Shown: positions 7,666-16,355, numbered from the stretch's first letter. The stretch is 64,000 nucleotides of DNA from an uncultured Clostridia bacterium (GCA_934633985.1 CAKTYU010000006.1:62001-126000), one strand, 5' to 3'. Program-made: numbers and translations. Notes: generated from the letters alone by a model not told the origin.

Positions 7666-9816
7666 TCAATTCAAAATTTCTATCTTGGAAAACTCCACAA
7701 GCACCTCTGTTCCCGCGGGAACTTCTTCCCCTGCGGCCGGAAACTGCCTTATGGCCGTGCCGGTCTGATCCTCGGGCTCTATCCTTATGGTAAGCCCCTT
7801 GGCGGCAAGTGCGTCGTTTGCCGCAAGCCTGCTCATTCCTATCACGTTAGGCACTATTGCGGTCTCCGCCCCAGCGGTCTCCTGCTCCACGTCCGTCGCC
7901 GCCGTATACAGCAATACGTCCGTGCCGCGCTGCACTATTTCGTTTGCCGCCGGCACCTGCGCCGTTACCATATCCTCCTCATTATCCTGAAACTCTGCGT
8001 GCAGCCCCGCTTCCTTAAGCGATGCCTTCGCCTCCAATATGGTCATGCCTGCAAGGTCGGGTACGCTCACGGTGTCCGCGTTTTCCGTCGGAAGATAGCC
8101 GTAATGGCGAAGCGTTTCCTCCATCACCTGCTTTACATAGGGCGCGGCCACGGTGCTGCCGAATATAGTTCCTACCTTTGGCTCATCTACCAATATAAGG
8201 CAAACGTATTCGGGGTCGTCGGCCGGCGCAAAGCCTATGAAGGAGGCTATGAGCTTGCCGCTTGCGATCTTGCCGTCCTCGTACTTCTGGGCGGTGCCGG
8301 TCTTTCCTCCCACCCGGTAGCCGGGTATGGAGGCGTTTTTGCCGCTGCCCTCGGATACTACGCCTTCCAGTATCTCCCTCACCTGTGCGCTGGTGCTTTC
8401 GCCTATGACCCTGCGTACCATGGTGGGCTCGTTTTTAAGTATCACCCTGCCGTCCTTGTTCACTATGCTGTCCACGGCGTAGGGCTGCATCAGCTCGCCG
8501 CCGTTTACCGCCGCGCATACCGCTGTGCATAGCTGTATGGGCGTTACCGCGATGCTCTGCCCGAAGCCTATTCGGGCAAGGGTGTTCTCTGTGATGTATT
8601 TTTCATGGGTAACTATACCCGAGGTCTCGCCGTTGATCCCGCTTCCGGTGGAGGAGCCGAACCCGAAGGCGTATATGTAATCGTAAAAGGTGGATTTCCC
8701 CATGGACAGGGCCATCTGCATAAAGGCGGGGTTGCAGGAATTCTGTACCGCCTTTTTAAGCGTCTCATGCCCGTGGCCGCCGCTCTTCCAGCACTTTATC
8801 CTCTCGCCGTTCACCGTGTAGCTGCCGCTGCAATCGTACTCGTTGGCGGAGGTCGTCTTTCCGCTGTCCAGCGCCGCCGCAAGGGTTATTACCTTGAACG
8901 TGGAGCCCGGCTCATAGGCGTCCGCCACTATGCGGTTGCGGGAAAGCGCGTTGAGCGCCGCCACGTCGCTTCTGGGCGGGTCGTTGGGGTCGAAGTCCGG
9001 CTGGGTAGACATGGCTATTATCCTGCCGGTCTTACAGTTCATTATTATTCCCTGTGCCGTTTCCGCCTTGTTTACCTCCAGGGCCTCCTTAAGGGCCTTT
9101 TCCAGGAAGGATTCCACCACGCTGTCCGTGGTGAGCCTTATATCGTAGCCGTCCTCCGGGTCCAATATCTCCTGAGAGCCGTATGCTATCGCCCTGTGGT
9201 CGGCGTCCGTCTCGGTTATCATCCTGCCGTTTTCGCCGGCAAGGTATTTGTCGTATTTCTGCTCGAGGCCCGCCTGGCCGGTGCCGTCCACCGTGGTAAA
9301 GCCTAAAAGCTGGGAAAACAGGCTTCCCTCGGGGTAATATCTCTTTGAGTCTATGGCGGTGTATACGCCGCTGCCGAGTATCCTCGACTTTATCTCGTCT
9401 ACCACCTCGCGCTCCACCTGGCGCTTCAATATGACTTCTTTATAGTAAACGTCATTGGAGTTCTTCTTGGTGGCCTGCTTCATCACATATTCGCTGTCCA
9501 GCTCCAATATATCCGAAAGCTCCCGCACTATGCGCGGCAGATCCTCCTTCTTGCGGCTTAGCTGATAAGGATTCAGCAGCACCCTGTATGCCGTCCCGCT
9601 CTGGGCGAGCACCACCCCGTTGGTATCGGTTATCGTGCCGCGGGCGGCGCTCAGCGAGGTATCCTGCGTCTGCTGCTCCTGAGCCATTTTAGACAGCCTC
9701 TTGCCGTCAATTATCTGTATCCAGAACAGCCTTATTATCAAAAGGGTGAATATAAGCGCAATCCCGCCCAAGGCAACGCGCAGTCTTTTTTTGCCGGATA
9801 CAGTAGGTCCTGCCAT
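7666..9816 (-). CDS. ftsI: Class B penicillin-binding protein with two PASTA domains (FtsI/SpoVD type)
   Basis: Septal D,D-transpeptidase, membrane anchored. The 716 residues run: short cytoplasmic end, one helix (about 12-32), PBP dimerisation domain (about 50-215), transpeptidase domain with active-site STFK (in EPGSTFKV), SCN (QNSCNPAF) and KTGTAQ motifs, then two PASTA repeats at the C-terminus starting near VSVPDLAGMTILEAK and IVPNVIGMSRLAA. PASTA domains are typical of Gram-positive PBP2x and of SpoVD. It lies between ftsL and murE. Whether it serves vegetative division, spore cortex, or both is not decided by the sequence. Confidence 0.94.
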   Translation of the reverse strand: MAGPTVSGKKRLRVALGGIALIFTLLIIRLFWIQIIDGKRLSKMAQEQQTQDTSLSAARGTITDTNGVVLAQSGTAYRVLLNPYQLSRKKEDLPRIVRELSDILELDSEYVMKQATKKNSNDVYYKEVILKRQVEREVVDEIKSRILGSGVYTAIDSKRYYPEGSLFSQLLGFTTVDGTGQAGLEQKYDKYLAGENGRMITETDADHRAIAYGSQEILDPEDGYDIRLTTDSVVESFLEKALKEALEVNKAETAQGIIMNCKTGRIIAMSTQPDFDPNDPPRSDVAALNALSRNRIVADAYEPGSTFKVITLAAALDSGKTTSANEYDCSGSYTVNGERIKCWKSGGHGHETLKKAVQNSCNPAFMQMALSMGKSTFYDYIYAFGFGSSTGSGINGETSGIVTHEKYITENTLARIGFGQSIAVTPIQLCTAVCAAVNGGELMQPYAVDSIVNKDGRVILKNEPTMVRRVIGESTSAQVREILEGVVSEGSGKNASIPGYRVGGKTGTAQKYEDGKIASGKLIASFIGFAPADDPEYVCLILVDEPKVGTIFGSTVAAPYVKQVMEETLRHYGYLPTENADTVSVPDLAGMTILEAKASLKEAGLHAEFQDNEEDMVTAQVPAANEIVQRGTDVLLYTAATDVEQETAGAETAIVPNVIGMSRLAANDALAAKGLTIRIEPEDQTGTAIRQFPAAGEEVPAGTEVLVEFSKIEILN

Positions 9817-9832
9817 CAGCCGCCTCCAATTA

Positions 9833-10273
9833 TCATTGCGGCGAGTCCACGCTCCCCGCGTCCGCTCCGTCTATTTTCACTATCTGGGACGCGGCGGGAT
9901 AGCCCAGTCCCGCAGCGAGGGCAGCCTCCCGGGCTTCATCGAGGCTCACGGCAGAATTGAGCCTTACCTCAAGCCTGTTCAGCGTCCTCTTGTTCTCCTC
10001 GATGGTGTTTTTATATTGGTTCACCACCGCGTACTGCTCGGTTATGGTGGCATAGCGCACCATTATCGCCAGTATCGCTATGACGGACGCCACTATCCCG
10101 CAGGTCACCGCCAGCCTTTGCAGCATGCTGTGCCTCGGCCTTGCGGCGGGCTGCGCCGCGGCCTCTGTCTGCGGCGCCTCGGCAGCCGCAGGCATCCTGT
10201 GGGTATACACCCGCATGGTGGACGATCTCGCGTACACGTAATCGCTATCCAGTTTTCTCGCCGCTACTGCCAT
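9833..10273 (-). CDS. ftsL: FtsL-like septum protein
   Basis: Small bitopic protein in the position of ftsL between rsmH and ftsI. The product (146 residues from the ATG used here) has a long Ala/Pro-rich cytoplasmic stretch (about 1-52), one membrane helix (about 56-78) and an extracellular coiled coil (about 80-125, QYKNTIEENKRTLNRLEVRL), the FtsL/DivIC plan. Two starts are possible in frame: GTG at 10285, only a few bases from GGAG, or ATG at 10273 with an eleven-base spacing; I prefer the ATG. Assignment depends on synteny and topology because the family diverges fast. Confidence 0.8.
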   Translation of the reverse strand: MAVAARKLDSDYVYARSSTMRVYTHRMPAAAEAPQTEAAAQPAARPRHSMLQRLAVTCGIVASVIAILAIMVRYATITEQYAVVNQYKNTIEENKRTLNRLEVRLNSAVSLDEAREAALAAGLGYPAASQIVKIDGADAGSVDSPQ

Positions 10274-10299
10274 GTTATTCAACACTCCGTCAGGTTATT

Positions 10300-11235
10300 C
10301 TAAAGCTTTTTTATCGCCCTGAGCTTGCTGCTCCGGGATCTCGGGTTGCGCTCCAGCTCATCTGCGCCGGGCGCGATGGGCTTTTTCGTCAGTATCTGCG
10401 CCGTGGGCTTCCTTCCGCAGGTGCATATAGGCGCCTTTGGGTCACACGTGCATGGGTTTTCAAAGGTCTTAAAGGCCTGCTTGACTATCCTGTCCTCCAG
10501 CGAGTGAAAGGTTATCACCGCCATCACCCCGCCGGGGTTAAGCAGGTCGTGGGCGTCCCGTATGGCCCTGTCCAATTCCGCAAGCTCGCCATTTACCTCT
10601 ATCCTTATGGCCTGAAAGGTCCTTCGCGCCGGGTGCGGGCCCTCTCTTCGGTTCGCCGCGGGTATGGCGTATTTTATTATTTCCGCGAGGGCGGTGGTGC
10701 TGCTTATGGGCTCCCTTTCCCTCTCGCGAACTATGGCGGACGCCACCCTTGCGGCGTAGCGCTCCTCGCCGTAGTCCCTTATTATCCTCGTAAGCTCGCC
10801 ATGGCTGTATCCGTTGACCACATCGTATGCGGAAACGCTGGCCCTGTCGTCCATACGCATATCCAGCGGCGCTTCCTCGTGGTAGGAAAAGCCCCTTTCC
10901 GGGGTATCAAGCTGATATGAGGAAACCCCCAGATCCAGCAGTATGCCATCTGCACCGGTCACTCCCTCGCCTGCCAGCAGGCTCTTCATGTCGAAGAAGT
11001 TGCCGCGTATGGCCTTGAACCTGTCCCCGAAGGGCTTCAGCCTTTCGCCGGCCGCGGCTATGGCCTCGCCGTCCCGGTCTATTCCATAGAGCTTTCCTGC
11101 TGCCAGCCGCTTGAGTATCCCCTCGGAATGCCCGCCGCCGCCCAGCGTACCGTCCACGAATATACCGCCCCGTTCCGGCGCTAAAAGCCCCAGCACCTCA
11201 TCGAGCATTATTGGTATATGGCAAAACTGCGTCAT
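10300..11235 (-). CDS. rsmH: 16S rRNA m4C1402 methyltransferase RsmH (MraW)
   Basis: SAM-dependent methyltransferase acting on C1402 of 16S rRNA. The 311 residues start HIPIMLDEVLGLLAP and contain the SAM loop VDGTLGGGGHSEGIL, plus LLDLGVSSYQLD, RGFSYHEEAPLDMRMD and the C-terminal NPRSRSSKLRAIKK, all family hallmarks. The start codon overlaps the mraZ stop as ATGA, so the two are translationally coupled, the standard head of the dcw operon. Confidence 0.97.
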   Translation of the reverse strand: MTQFCHIPIMLDEVLGLLAPERGGIFVDGTLGGGGHSEGILKRLAAGKLYGIDRDGEAIAAAGERLKPFGDRFKAIRGNFFDMKSLLAGEGVTGADGILLDLGVSSYQLDTPERGFSYHEEAPLDMRMDDRASVSAYDVVNGYSHGELTRIIRDYGEERYAARVASAIVREREREPISSTTALAEIIKYAIPAANRREGPHPARRTFQAIRIEVNGELAELDRAIRDAHDLLNPGGVMAVITFHSLEDRIVKQAFKTFENPCTCDPKAPICTCGRKPTAQILTKKPIAPGADELERNPRSRSSKLRAIKKL

Positions 11236-11690
11236 ATTCCCAGCCCCGCAAGATAGCTCAGGGATTCCGCCATGGATTCTTCACAGGCGTTATCCATGCT
11301 TTCAAGCTGTTCTTTCCATTTTTCCGCGCCCCATATCTCTATGCGGCTTCCCATACCCACTAACATGGCGTCGGAATTTATGCCGGCGTACTCCCGCAGT
11401 GAATTGGGGATAAGTATGCGTCCCTGCTTGTCCAGCTCGCATTCGCACGCATTGGCGAAAAGCCTCCGCATGGCGTTTTGCGCCTTCACGTCGGAGACGG
11501 CCACCTTCCTGAAGCGTTCCAGTATTTCGTTCCAAAGCTCCGCGGGCATACCGTAAAGACACCTGCTGTCAGCATTGCCCATCATGTCGCGGGTAATGAT
11601 GACGGTGTCTCCCAGATCGTCGCGCCATTTTGCGGGGATAAACACCCTGCCCTTGGCGTCCACGCTATGTCCGAAAGAACTTATCAGCAA
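11232..11690 (-). CDS. mraZ: Transcriptional regulator MraZ
   Basis: DNA-binding ring protein that controls the dcw operon and is its first gene. The 152 residues contain the two MraZ/SpoVT-AbrB half domains, each with the DXXXR signature: SVDAKGRVFIPAKW near residue 10 and ELDKQGRILIPNSLREY near residue 85. The start is a TTG at 11690 eight bases after a strong AGGAGG; no ATG or GTG is better placed. It very probably binds the boxes at 11755-11781 over its own promoter. Confidence 0.95.
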   Translation of the reverse strand: MLISSFGHSVDAKGRVFIPAKWRDDLGDTVIITRDMMGNADSRCLYGMPAELWNEILERFRKVAVSDVKAQNAMRRLFANACECELDKQGRILIPNSLREYAGINSDAMLVGMGSRIEIWGAEKWKEQLESMDNACEESMAESLSYLAGLGI

Positions 11691-11704
11691 CGCGGAAGCC
11701 TCCT

Positions 11705-11728
11705 CTCAATATATTCTCAGATATTGAG
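11705..11728 (-). repeat. Inverted repeat before the mraZ ribosome site
   Basis: Arms CTCAATAT and ATATTGAG flank a loop of eight bases in the mraZ leader, directly upstream of the AGGAGG. It could fold in the mRNA and modulate access to the ribosome site, but no alternative structure is obvious. Confidence 0.4.
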
Positions 11729-11736
11729 TTAAGCAT

Positions 11737-11781
11737 ATTATAGCAACATCTCCACCACTTTGCAACACTTTAAACCACTTT
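11737..11781 (-). promoter_or_regulatory. dcw promoter with three MraZ boxes
   Basis: The -35 TTGCAA (11760-11765) and -10 TATAAT (11737-11742) are 17 bases apart, a near-consensus sigma-A promoter about 45 bases before mraZ. Reading the minus strand, AAAGTGG (11775-11781), AAAGTGT (11765-11771) and AAAGTGG (11755-11761) repeat with three-base spacers, one per DNA turn, across the -35 element. AAAGTG repeats with 3-base spacers are the MraZ operator described in Mycoplasma, and repeated TGG-type boxes serve MraZ elsewhere. Binding here would be expected to influence RNA polymerase directly. Confidence 0.85.
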
Positions 11782-11876
11782 TATGTTCCTTTAATGGCTA
11801 TTTGCCTTTATTTTTCGCCACGTTTTGCCCTCCGGAGGGCTTTGCGCGGCGGCAGAGCCATGTAAAATTCCAAAAA

Positions 11877-11899
11877 TAAAAAAAGCGGCAGTAACCGCT
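11877..11899 (-). terminator. Terminator after the metallophosphoesterase gene
   Basis: Minus-strand stem AGCGG/CCGCT with a six-base loop, then seven U. It separates the metallophosphoesterase gene from the dcw promoter region. Between it and the promoter (11827-11840) there is also a perfect 14-base palindrome, GCCCTCCGGAGGGC, of unknown role. Confidence 0.75.
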
Positions 11900-11927
11900 C
11901 TTCTATGTTTTCAACAGCCTGTAAGGC

Positions 11928-12620
11928 CTATATCTCCGCTATCAGCTTCGGGGCAAAATCCAGATGGTCGGCGGAGCACAGCGTGTATTCTATGCCGTTC
12001 CGGACGCCCTCAAAGGCGTTGCGGCAGGCCTTGCCGTGAAGGTGGCCGTATATCACCTGCTCCACGCCGTATTCCTCGCAAGCCTCGGTAAAGCCGCTCG
12101 GCGCCCGTTTCTCGTTGAAGGGCGGGTAATGCAGCATGGCTATGACGCGGCTCCCCCCCTTCGCCCCGGACAGCGAAAGCCGGAGGCGTATTACCTCCCT
12201 ATCGTATATTTTCCGATCCGTTTCCGGGTCAAAGCCGGAGCTTCCCGGGCACATCCAGCCGCGGGAGCCCGCTATAGTGACCGCGCCCAGCTCCACCGTG
12301 TCGTTTTGCAGCGCATACATACAGCGCGGAAGCATGCCCCGCACCTTGGAGATAGAGCCCCACCAATAATCGTGGTTGCCCCGCATTATCACCTTTTTGC
12401 CCGGCAGCGCGGCGATATACTCTATATCCGGCTTGGCCTCGTCAAGCTGCATGGCCCAGCTTATATCGCCCGGTATCAGCACCGCATCCTCATCGGACAC
12501 GCGCTCACGCCAGGCAGCCGCTATGCGCTCGGCGTGGTTATCCCAGTTGGGCCCGAATACGCTCATAGGCTTATTTGAGCTATGGGACAGGTGCAGATCA
12601 CCTATTGCGAAAAGCTTCAT
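11928..12620 (-). CDS. Calcineurin-like metallophosphoesterase
   Basis: Predicted cytoplasmic phosphohydrolase of 230 residues. All five metal-site blocks of the family are present: DLHLS at residue 8, GDISW near 51, GNHDYWW near 81, a lone His in MLHYPPF, and GHLHGKA near 195. It resembles the predicted phosphohydrolase group that includes small stand-alone enzymes of Firmicutes; the substrate is not known. GGAG lies six bases before the ATG. The gene follows the zinc-ribbon gene by 40 bases, so the two may be cotranscribed. Confidence 0.88.
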   Translation of the reverse strand: MKLFAIGDLHLSHSSNKPMSVFGPNWDNHAERIAAAWRERVSDEDAVLIPGDISWAMQLDEAKPDIEYIAALPGKKVIMRGNHDYWWGSISKVRGMLPRCMYALQNDTVELGAVTIAGSRGWMCPGSSGFDPETDRKIYDREVIRLRLSLSGAKGGSRVIAMLHYPPFNEKRAPSGFTEACEEYGVEQVIYGHLHGKACRNAFEGVRNGIEYTLCSADHLDFAPKLIAEI

Positions 12621-12660
12621 TCATCGCTCCATTGCCATTGTAGTAGGATACGGGGAGGCT

Positions 12661-13059
12661 TCAGTCCTCCTCGTCCTCTTTTTCTTCATCGTCCATATCG
12701 TCTGAGCCCAGGTCGGAATCGCCGCCCAGCTCCTTGTCTATCTCCTCAAGCTCCATTTCGGGTATGTCGTCGTCTATGGGAACCTCCAGCTCGTCGATGC
12801 TGTCCATATCGTCCACCACAGAGGAGCCTGTAAGATCGTCCGCCCTCTTTTCAAGGTTTTCCTGACGGCGGGCTTCCCTAAGGCACATAGCGCACAGCTC
12901 GCTGCCGCGGACGGCGGGGTTTTCCCCGCATTCTGTGCATATAGTCACTACATCGTCAGTCTCCGCCTCGCCCTTCATGTGGCGCTTGCAGACGTTGCAA
13001 AGCTGTTCGTCATCACGGATATAATTCAGTTCGCATCTCGGACACTTTCTGAGACCCAT
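12661..13059 (-). CDS. Zinc-ribbon protein with acidic tail
   Basis: Unrecognised small protein of 132 residues. Residues 1-30 carry a CPRC ... CNVC pair and residues 40-60 a second CTEC ... CAMC pair, so two zinc ribbons are likely. From about residue 72 the chain is almost wholly acidic (Asp/Glu with few hydrophobics), ending in a run of Glu and Asp. Start chosen at 13059 because GGAGG sits eight bases upstream; an in-frame upstream start at 13074 lacks a site. The layout suggests nucleic-acid or protein contact through the ribbons, but no function can be given. Neighbour of ysxC and the metallophosphoesterase. Confidence 0.72.
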   Translation of the reverse strand: MGLRKCPRCELNYIRDDEQLCNVCKRHMKGEAETDDVVTICTECGENPAVRGSELCAMCLREARRQENLEKRADDLTGSSVVDDMDSIDELEVPIDDDIPEMELEEIDKELGGDSDLGSDDMDDEEKEDEED

Positions 13060-13072
13060 ACGGCAATCCTCC

Positions 13073-13102
13073 AAAACGGCCTTTTATGCGGCCGGTTTTT
13101 TT
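13073..13102. terminator. Terminator after ysxC
   Basis: Stem CGGCC/GGCCG with an eight-base loop. Read on the minus strand it is followed by four U and lies 43 bases past the ysxC stop; on the plus strand it is followed by seven T. It sits just before the zinc-ribbon gene, whose own promoter I cannot identify. Confidence 0.6.
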
Positions 13103-13144
13103 AACTTTAAATAAGCCTTTGTCAGCTAATTTACTATTATGCTG

Positions 13145-13768
13145 TTACTGCTGCTCTATGTCAATACCGGCGCGCAGGTTTTTCACATCTTTTACCACCT
13201 GGCCCATGCGCTGGAGCACCATATCCCTGCCCCAGCCGTCCTCTGAGGAAAAGGCTATGGCGGCGGGAGGCGCGCCGAGCTGCTTTGCCGCAGCGTTCGC
13301 CATCTGCGCCCTCTTGCTCTTTGCTATCTTGTCCGCCTTTGTGGCGATAAGCGTGAAGGGAAGGTTATAATATATTATCCATTGCAGCATCAGCTTGTCG
13401 TCCTCGGTGGGGGCGTGGCGTATATCTATGAGCATGAAGATATGATCGACGCGGCCGGAGGAAAGGTAGTCCTCCATGAGCCTGCCCCATTTTTCCTTTT
13501 CGGTCTTTGGCGCCTTTGCAAAGCCGTAGCCAGGCAGGTCTACAAAGTAAAACTCCCTGTTTATCTTAAAAAAGTTAATAAGCCTCGTCTTTCCGGGGTT
13601 AGAGGAGGTCTTGGCAAGCTTCCGGTTGTTGCATAGGGAATTGATAAGGCTGGATTTGCCCACGTTCGACTTGCCCACTATGGCTATCTCGGCGGCCGTC
13701 CTCTCCGGATAAGGGCTGCCTAGCCCCGCGCTTGTAACAAATTCCGCCTGTTTTATGGCAAATTCCAT
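13145..13768 (-). CDS. ysxC: Ribosome biogenesis GTPase YsxC/EngB
   Basis: Essential small GTPase for 50S subunit assembly. The 207 residues begin MEFAIKQAEFVTSA and hold the G motifs: G1 GKSNVGKSSLIN, G2 region PGKTRLINFF, G3 DLPGYGFA and G4 TKADK. The open frame extends 48 codons further upstream, but the ATG at 13768 has AGGAGGG four bases ahead, lies 29 bases after a good promoter, and matches the family start, so the extension is not translated. In many Firmicutes ysxC follows lon, as here. Confidence 0.95.
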   Translation of the reverse strand: MEFAIKQAEFVTSAGLGSPYPERTAAEIAIVGKSNVGKSSLINSLCNNRKLAKTSSNPGKTRLINFFKINREFYFVDLPGYGFAKAPKTEKEKWGRLMEDYLSSGRVDHIFMLIDIRHAPTEDDKLMLQWIIYYNLPFTLIATKADKIAKSKRAQMANAAAKQLGAPPAAIAFSSEDGWGRDMVLQRMGQVVKDVKNLRAGIDIEQQ

Positions 13769-13796
13769 TTTGCCCTCCTTTCCTTTTGCACAAAGA

Positions 13797-13825
13797 ATTG
13801 TATCAGCACCGCCGCGGATACGCAA
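13797..13825 (-). promoter_or_regulatory. ysxC promoter
   Basis: TTGCGT (13820-13825), 17 bases, TACAAT (13797-13802). It lies between the lon terminator and the ysxC ribosome site, so ysxC can be transcribed independently of lon. Confidence 0.75.
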
Positions 13826-13870
13826 CAATATTTTTTGGCCGGCCCTGTTTTTTCCGCAAAAGCAAAAGCT

Positions 13871-13896
13871 AAAGGGAGGGCTTCCGCTCTCCCTTT
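13871..13896 (-). terminator. Terminator after lon
   Basis: Stem AAAGGGAG/CTCCCTTT with a ten-base loop, 13 bases after the lon stop. The U tract is interrupted (AGCUUUUGCUUUU), so some readthrough into ysxC is possible. Confidence 0.65.
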
Positions 13897-13908
13897 TATA
13901 AAGCGCGC

Positions 13909-16287
13909 TCACTGTACTGCGCTCACGCCGTTTTCCCTGTGCTCCACCCTTATATGCCCGCTGTGCTTGGGCATATAGGACAGCGCCTTTTCCATTACCG
14001 TCATCGCGTCGGAGGCAAAATGCAGCTCAAGGGCTTTTTTTATCTCCTCCGGCACGTCCTCAAGGTCCTTGCGGTTCTCCTCAGGCATTATTACGGCAGT
14101 CATGCCCGATCGGACCGCCGCAAGTAGCTTTTCCCGAAGGCCGCCTATGGGAAGCACGCGGCCTCGGAGGGTTATTTCCCCCGTCATGGCCACGCTGCCC
14201 TTTACTGGTATCCCTGAAAGCGCGCTGGCTATGGCCACCGCCATGGTTATGCCCGCGCTGGGGCCGTCCTTAGGCACCGCGCCCTCCGGCACGTGAAGGT
14301 GTATGTCCCGCTCCCGTATTGCCGCCTCATCGACGCCCAGCCTTTCGGCATTGGCATGGACGAAGGTAAGCGCGGCCTTGGCGCTTTCCTGCATGACGTC
14401 GCCAAGCTGGCCCGTAAGCACGAGCTTGCCGCTGCCCGGCACGGTCTGCACCTCTATCTCCAGCGTATCGCCGCCGGCGCTGGTCCACGCGAGGCCGTTG
14501 ACAAGGCCAACCTCGTCCTTATGGGCTCTTGCGTAGCTGTTGTACTTGGGCCTGCCGAGATACTCGTTTACGCGCGCCTTGGTGAGGCGCACCTTCTTGG
14601 CCTTGCCGTCGCCTATGTCGCAGGCAGCCTTTCTGCATATACTGCCTATCACCCGCTCGAGGCCGCGCACGCCGGACTCGGCGGTGTAGCCGCGTATTAT
14701 GTCTGGATACAGCGGGTCGGGTATTGTCAGCATGCTCTTTTTAAGGCCGTTCTTCTCCATCTGCTTGGGCAGCAGATGGCGCTTGGCTATCTCTATTTTT
14801 TCCGTTTCGAGGTAGCCCGGCACCTCTATGACCTCCATGCGGTCCAGCAGCGGCGCGGGTATGGTGCTCTTGTCGTTGGCGGTGGTGAGGAACATCACCT
14901 TGGAAAGGTCGTATGGCACCTCGATGAAGTGATCCCGGAAGGCGAAGTTCTGCGCGCTGTCCAGCACCTCCAGCATGGCGGCCGCCGGGTCGCCATGGTA
15001 ATCTCCCGCCAGCTTGTCTATCTCATCGAAAAGTATCACCGGGTTCATCACCCCGGCCTGACGCATGGCGGATATGACCCTGCCCGGCATCGCGCCTATG
15101 TATGTGCGCCTATGGCCCCTTATTTCGGCCTCGTCCCGTATTCCGCCAAGGCTCATGCGGACGAACCGCCTGCCCAAGGCGTCGGCTATTGACTTGGCGA
15201 TAGAGGTCTTTCCCACGCCCGGCGGGCCCACGAAGCATATTACCTGCCCGTTCACCTTGCCGGTGAGCCGCGCCACAGCCATGTATTCTATTATGCGCTC
15301 CTTCACCTTGTCCATGCCGCAATGGGCGGCGTCCAGCGTCTGCCGCGCATGGGCAAGCTCCATGTTATCCGTGCTTTCCTCGCTCCAGGGAAGCTCCAGC
15401 ATACACTCTATATAGTTCCGCGCAGATGGGGCCTCGTGGGAGCCTGCGGGAAGATCGCCGAAGCGCTTTATCTCGCGCTCCACCGTCGCGCGCACGCCGT
15501 CGGGCATCTGCTTTTGCGCGAGCCGCGACATAAATTCCTCCGCCTCGTTATCGCTGCTCTCGCCCAGCTCCTTGCGTATGGCCTTTATCTGCTCGCGGTA
15601 GTAGTATTCCTTCTGGTTCTTATCGACCTGATACTTTACCTCGGCAGCTATGCGCCTGTCCGCCTTGAGTATATCTATCTCGCCCACAAAGAAGCTGAGC
15701 AGCTTTTTCATCCGCTCCGCGGGGTCCGGCTCCTCCAGTATCTCCTGACGCTGCTCGGGGCGCCTTAGCACGGCGTTGGCGGCGGCGTCCGCAAATTCGC
15801 CGGGCATCAGCTTGGCCTCGATGTTCGCCAATATGTCGGAATTGAGCTTGGGGCTCAGTTGGGCGTACTCGCCCAGCTTTTTGCTCACCCTCCGTCGCAG
15901 AGCCTCCGCCTCGGCGGGCTTGCACTCCACGTCCTCCAGCACCTCTATATCGGCTGAAAAGCCCTCTTCGCCGTCCCTGACCTTCGTGGCGAGGGCACGG
16001 CATACTCCTTCTACAAATACCCTCGCGGCTTCGCCCGGCATGGGCAGCACCTGCCGCAAGGCGCAGAGGGTACCGGTCTCATATATGTCGTCCGGCTCTA
16101 TGTCGGATATCTTAGGATCCTTCTGGGCGCTTACGAATATAAGCCCCTCTTCATCCATCGCCCTGTTCAGGGCGTGTACGCTTTTTGGCCTGCCCGCATC
16201 GAAATGCAGCAGCTCTCCGGGCAGCACCACAAGGCCCCTCAGGGCCACAGTGGGGATATCTTTATACGTTTTTTCGTGTTCTACCAT
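13909..16287 (-). CDS. lon: ATP-dependent protease LonA
   Basis: Cytoplasmic AAA+ serine protease degrading misfolded and regulatory proteins. The 792 residues contain the N-terminal LON substrate domain (about 12-205), the AAA+ module with Walker A GPPGVGKTS near 355 and Walker B VILFDEIDKL, and the protease domain with the Ser-Lys dyad in DGPSAGITMA and, about 43 residues later, REKLLAAVRSG. Length is normal. It has its own promoter at 16327-16355. A LonB-type paralog lies directly upstream on the same strand. Confidence 0.97.
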   Translation of the reverse strand: MVEHEKTYKDIPTVALRGLVVLPGELLHFDAGRPKSVHALNRAMDEEGLIFVSAQKDPKISDIEPDDIYETGTLCALRQVLPMPGEAARVFVEGVCRALATKVRDGEEGFSADIEVLEDVECKPAEAEALRRRVSKKLGEYAQLSPKLNSDILANIEAKLMPGEFADAAANAVLRRPEQRQEILEEPDPAERMKKLLSFFVGEIDILKADRRIAAEVKYQVDKNQKEYYYREQIKAIRKELGESSDNEAEEFMSRLAQKQMPDGVRATVEREIKRFGDLPAGSHEAPSARNYIECMLELPWSEESTDNMELAHARQTLDAAHCGMDKVKERIIEYMAVARLTGKVNGQVICFVGPPGVGKTSIAKSIADALGRRFVRMSLGGIRDEAEIRGHRRTYIGAMPGRVISAMRQAGVMNPVILFDEIDKLAGDYHGDPAAAMLEVLDSAQNFAFRDHFIEVPYDLSKVMFLTTANDKSTIPAPLLDRMEVIEVPGYLETEKIEIAKRHLLPKQMEKNGLKKSMLTIPDPLYPDIIRGYTAESGVRGLERVIGSICRKAACDIGDGKAKKVRLTKARVNEYLGRPKYNSYARAHKDEVGLVNGLAWTSAGGDTLEIEVQTVPGSGKLVLTGQLGDVMQESAKAALTFVHANAERLGVDEAAIRERDIHLHVPEGAVPKDGPSAGITMAVAIASALSGIPVKGSVAMTGEITLRGRVLPIGGLREKLLAAVRSGMTAVIMPEENRKDLEDVPEEIKKALELHFASDAMTVMEKALSYMPKHSGHIRVEHRENGVSAVQ

Positions 16288-16326
16288 TTTTCCTGTCGTT
16301 ATCCTCGGTATAATTATATATATGTG

Positions 16327-16355
16327 ATTATACTTATACCATTTGATTTTGACAA
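16327..16355 (-). promoter_or_regulatory. lon promoter
   Basis: TTGTCA (16350-16355), 17 bases, TATAAT (16327-16332), about 40 bases before the lon ATG and just after the lonB stop. No CIRCE- or CtsR-like repeat was recognised next to it. Confidence 0.78.
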
